Under the pieces are notes generated by a model. That model made no database searches. It was not told the DNA's origin and was given only the letters and a program-made list of their open reading frames with translations. Positions 62,928 through 64,000 of a stretch of DNA of 64,000 nt are shown here, in pieces. How positions within the stretch are numbered: the first letter of the stretch is position 1; each line of letters opens with the position of its first letter. The DNA comes from Paenibacillus tarimensis (GTDB lineage: Bacteria; Bacillota; Bacilli; Paenibacillales; Paenibacillaceae), in NCBI RefSeq assembly GCF_021532315.1, contig NZ_JAKGAO010000026.1, positions 1-64,000 on the forward strand. The letters run 5' to 3'. The position numbers were made by a program, and so were the translations under genes.

Positions 62928-64000
62928 GTCGTTGTATACTCGAATTGTCCTCTATTATTGCGCGGCTGTCTTAATCAGTGTAGGAATTGGCTTTGCTTCT
63001 GCTGTCGTGCTGTTCTGGAACTCCGGATATGAAGAGGAGGCGAACAGCTTGAAGCGCTCAGCAGCGGTTATTGTACAGCTCTACGAGCAGACCCGGCCGC
63101 AAAATATAGCCTCATTCCTGGAATCTGCCGCACAGCTTGCCTCCGTACGCGTATCCCTCCAGTTAACCGGCCGTGAAGATAGTGAGCAGAGATTCAACTG
63201 GAGGGAGAACGAGTCACTTGGTCTGTTATGCGACTGCGAGGTTGCCTACAGCACAATATGGAGCATCAATGGCAATGACTACGAGCTGAAGGTGCTTCCG
63301 GATCAGGAGGAGATCTCGGGCTTCAGCGAGATTGCCTTCATTCTTGCGATTGTGCTGCTCGTTGGCGGAGGGCTCATGTTGGCCGCCGGAAGACATCTGG
63401 TTAAGCCTGTTAAGGCCGTTACTACTGCCGCGGGAGAGATTGCCGGGGGTAATTTCGGCATTCGTCTTCCCACTGACCGGCAGGACGAGATGGGGGCGCT
63501 GTCTGCATCCATCAACCATATGGCTTCAGAGCTCGGGCAGCTGGACCAGGAGCGGCAGGCCTTCGTAGCCAATGTTTCCCATGAGTTTCAGTCGCCGCTT
63601 ACTTCAATCAAAGGCTTCACGCAGATGCTGCTGGAGGGAGCGCTTGATGCTTCCGAGCAGCAGCGCGCCCTCCAGATTATCGGGCAGGAGAGCGACCGCC
63701 TGTCCAAGCTCAGCGATAACCTGCTCCGGCTTGCGGCGCTGGATTCCGACAAGCTGGCCCTGTCGCCGGTTCCTTTCGACGTTGCCGAGCAGATTCGCCG
63801 GACTGTACTTGCCTTTGAACCGGTATGGTCCCAGAAGGGATTGAATGTGGAAATGTCGGCAAGTAAGGCCATTATCCAGGCAGATAAGGAGCTGTTGAGC
63901 CAGGTATGGTCCAACCTGATGTCCAATGCCATCAAGTTTACGCCCCCGGGCGGGGCAATCCGTATAGCGGTCCGGATTCAAGAAGATCAACTGGAGACCC
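62920..64000 (+). CDS. sensor histidine kinase (cut by window edge)
   Basis: Partial gene; 360 residues are visible. Two membrane helices (about 9-33 and 138-157) frame an extracellular domain of about 100 residues with a CDC motif (104-106). A HAMP linker (about 158-210) leads to the dimerisation domain with the phosphorylated His221 in SHEFQSPLTS, a variant of the usual SHELRTPL, and to the start of the ATPase domain with the N box SNAIKFTPPG (Asn336). GGAGG six bases before the ATG and overlap with the regulator gene show coupling. The signal is unknown; the rest of the ATPase lies beyond the right edge. Confidence 0.93.
   Translation, partial: MIKSLYTRIVLYYCAAVLISVGIGFASAVVLFWNSGYEEEANSLKRSAAVIVQLYEQTRPQNIASFLESAAQLASVRVSLQLTGREDSEQRFNWRENESLGLLCDCEVAYSTIWSINGNDYELKVLPDQEEISGFSEIAFILAIVLLVGGGLMLAAGRHLVKPVKAVTTAAGEIAGGNFGIRLPTDRQDEMGALSASINHMASELGQLDQERQAFVANVSHEFQSPLTSIKGFTQMLLEGALDASEQQRALQIIGQESDRLSKLSDNLLRLAALDSDKLALSPVPFDVAEQIRRTVLAFEPVWSQKGLNVEMSASKAIIQADKELLSQVWSNLMSNAIKFTPPGGAIRIAVRIQEDQLET

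Overview
The window looks like the chromosome of an endospore-forming Bacillales bacterium of the Paenibacillaceae type. The evidence is gene content and order rather than any species marker: dnaX-yaaK-recR-yaaL-bofA running into an rRNA operon, rpoE-pyrG-spo0F-murA-rho-rpmE, argS-ywiB, speE-speB-pbpG-ywhD, a long SRP RNA with an Alu domain, many TTG/GTG starts behind strong AGGAGG-type ribosome sites, and moderately high GC content. I see no insertion sequence, prophage, CRISPR array or tRNA gene.

Layout. 1-5190 (minus strand): promoters and boxA leader of an rRNA operon whose 16S gene lies beyond the left edge, then bofA, yaaL, recR, yaaK, dnaX, the SRP RNA gene, a spore-type lipoprotein gene and rpmE. 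5235-12850 (minus): radical SAM protein, rho, murA, a spo0F gene broken by an amber codon, pyrG and rpoE. 13228-24964: subtilase, argS with ywiB, a second argS behind a T-box, manganese catalase, speB, speE, pbpG behind a sigma-G-type promoter, ywhD. 25146-39715 (mostly plus): surface M1 peptidase, membrane protein, c-di-AMP riboswitch with NlpC/P60 hydrolase, photolyase, Lhr-type helicase, a large secreted protein (minus), MHYT-GGDEF-EAL protein. 39810-49026: ECF sigma/anti-sigma pair, polysaccharide deacetylase, KGG stress protein, HNH protein, UspA, secreted arabinanase, small proteins, a VOC protein, GntR-ABC operon. 49056-55192 (minus): complete oppABCDF operon. 55579-64000: small proteins of unknown role, M15 peptidase, Fur-controlled heme monooxygenase, secreted trypsin-like protease, esterase-like hydrolase, and a two-component system cut by the right edge.

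How the genes work together. The left third is housekeeping (replication and repair clamp loader, protein targeting, transcription factors, CTP and cell-wall precursor synthesis) mixed with sporulation genes (bofA, spo0F, pbpG). The middle and right are mainly cell-envelope and nutrient functions: peptidoglycan synthesis and hydrolysis, extracellular proteolysis feeding an oligopeptide importer, arabinan breakdown, and several sensory systems (c-di-GMP, c-di-AMP, ECF sigma, two-component).

The most striking observation is that spo0F, the central phosphorelay protein for starting sporulation, carries TAG at codon 12 where the family has Gln, while the rest of the frame and all its key residues are intact. 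Other points worth following are a c-di-AMP riboswitch that contains the ribosome-binding site of its gene, a ribosome-binding site buried in the rpmE terminator, two different classes of arginyl-tRNA synthetase in one locus, a long leader before murA, and several clear operator or alternative-sigma sites.
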